This document shows positions 63,832 to 64,000 of a DNA stretch of 64,000 nucleotides, in pieces. The notes below the pieces were generated by a model, which worked only from the letters and a program-made list of their open reading frames with translations, was not told the DNA's origin and did not search any database. Source of the stretch: Altererythrobacter ishigakiensis (GTDB lineage: Bacteria > Pseudomonadota > Alphaproteobacteria > Sphingomonadales > Sphingomonadaceae); assembly GCF_001663155.1 (NCBI RefSeq), contig NZ_CP015963.1, positions 1,450,001-1,514,000 of the forward strand. Direction: 5' to 3'. The position numbers and the translations under genes are program-made. Position 1 is the first letter of the stretch. The number at the start of each line of letters is the position of its first letter.

Positions 63832-64000
63832 TTACTTCACGATGTAAGGCAGCAGGCCGATGTGGCGCGCGCGCTTGATCGCCTTGGCGAGCTCACGCTG
63901 CTTCTTCGCGCTGACGGCGGTGATGCGGCTTGGGACAATCTTGCCACGCTCGGACATGAAGCCCTGCAGCAGACGAGTGTCTTTGTAATCGATTTTCGGC
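63832..64000 (-). CDS. rpsR: 30S ribosomal protein S18, N-terminal part outside the window
   Basis: The last 56 codons of S18 are present, reading [19 protein letters not shown] and ending in GLLPYIVK before TAA (63832-63834). The start lies beyond base 64000. The order rpsR-rplI on one strand implies that rpsF, coding for the RimK substrate S6, lies just to the right. Confidence 0.95.

Overview
The window reads as an ordinary, densely packed chromosomal segment of an alphaproteobacterium. The best fit is Sphingomonadales, probably Erythrobacteraceae. Grounds for this are a eukaryotic-type NADP isocitrate dehydrogenase, a CpdR-like receiver, a TIGR02300-type zinc-ribbon protein, an F0 ATP synthase operon with separate b and b' subunits and no F1 genes, a YdbH/YnbE/YdbL locus, SapC and N-formylglutamate amidohydrolase genes, and long acidic tails on ribosomal proteins S16 and L9. 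No rRNA, CRISPR array, insertion sequence, prophage or plasmid gene was seen. The genus placement is inference from protein style, not from a search.

Layout. 1-7.3 kb: the 3' part of alaS, a CPA2 antiporter, a GNAT/carbon-nitrogen hydrolase fusion, icd and tRNA-Val(GAC). 7.3-14.5 kb: a CpdR-like receiver divergent from an N-formylglutamate amidohydrolase, a SapC-like protein, an FAD oxidoreductase, an exported protein of unknown function, a DEAD-box helicase and a fatty acid hydroxylase-like membrane protein. 14.5-25.2 kb: a UvrD/PcrA helicase, rsmD, an RsuA/RluB-type pseudouridine synthase, a Rieske oxygenase, an AmpG-like transporter, then folC-accD-trpA-trpB on the minus strand. 25.4-30.5 kb: a small outer-membrane barrel gene lies between trpB and trpF, followed by pyrF, a LapA-like protein, purB, an NRDE protein and radC. 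30.6-37.3 kb: ydbH-ynbE-ydbL, then atpI-atpB-atpE-atpF'-atpF. 37.3-44.3 kb: a quinone oxidoreductase, gloB, rpsA, cmk, a small membrane protein, aroA, a TIGR02300 protein and tRNA-Ala(GGC). 44.4-49.2 kb: ffh-rpsP-rimM-nitrilase-trmD-rplS. 49.3-56.7 kb: an S9 dipeptidyl peptidase, an alpha/beta hydrolase and a tightly coupled run of asd, a DDAH-like gene, a DsbA-fold isomerase, a GFA protein, a second hydrolase and a membrane protein. 56.8-64 kb: two lipoproteins, a RimB-like protease with rimK, a DUF4287-like protein, an SDR, amn, rplI and the 3' part of rpsR.

How the genes work together. Most are housekeeping: translation (alaS, rpsA, rpsP, rimM, trmD, rplS, rplI, rpsR, rsmD, ffh), amino-acid synthesis (trpABF, aroA, asd), nucleotide metabolism (purB, pyrF, cmk, amn), lipid and envelope functions (accD, ydbH locus, AmpG) and energy (F0 ATP synthase, icd). 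The minus-strand gene order suggests that pyrF-trpF-trpB-trpA-accD-folC was once a continuous block, now interrupted by the barrel gene.

The most unusual signal is a pair of roughly 95-nt sequences, about 90 percent identical by eye, lying in the 3' untranslated regions of rpsA (39222-39316, minus) and of the TIGR02300 gene (44027-44120, plus). Each is preceded by a hairpin with a different stem but the same ATCC loop. This looks like a dispersed structured RNA or DNA element. Other points worth a look are the RimB/RimK pair close to a ribosomal operon in a genome with glutamate-rich ribosomal tails, a nitrilase gene coupled to trmD, and a 79-bp nested palindrome at 49233-49311.
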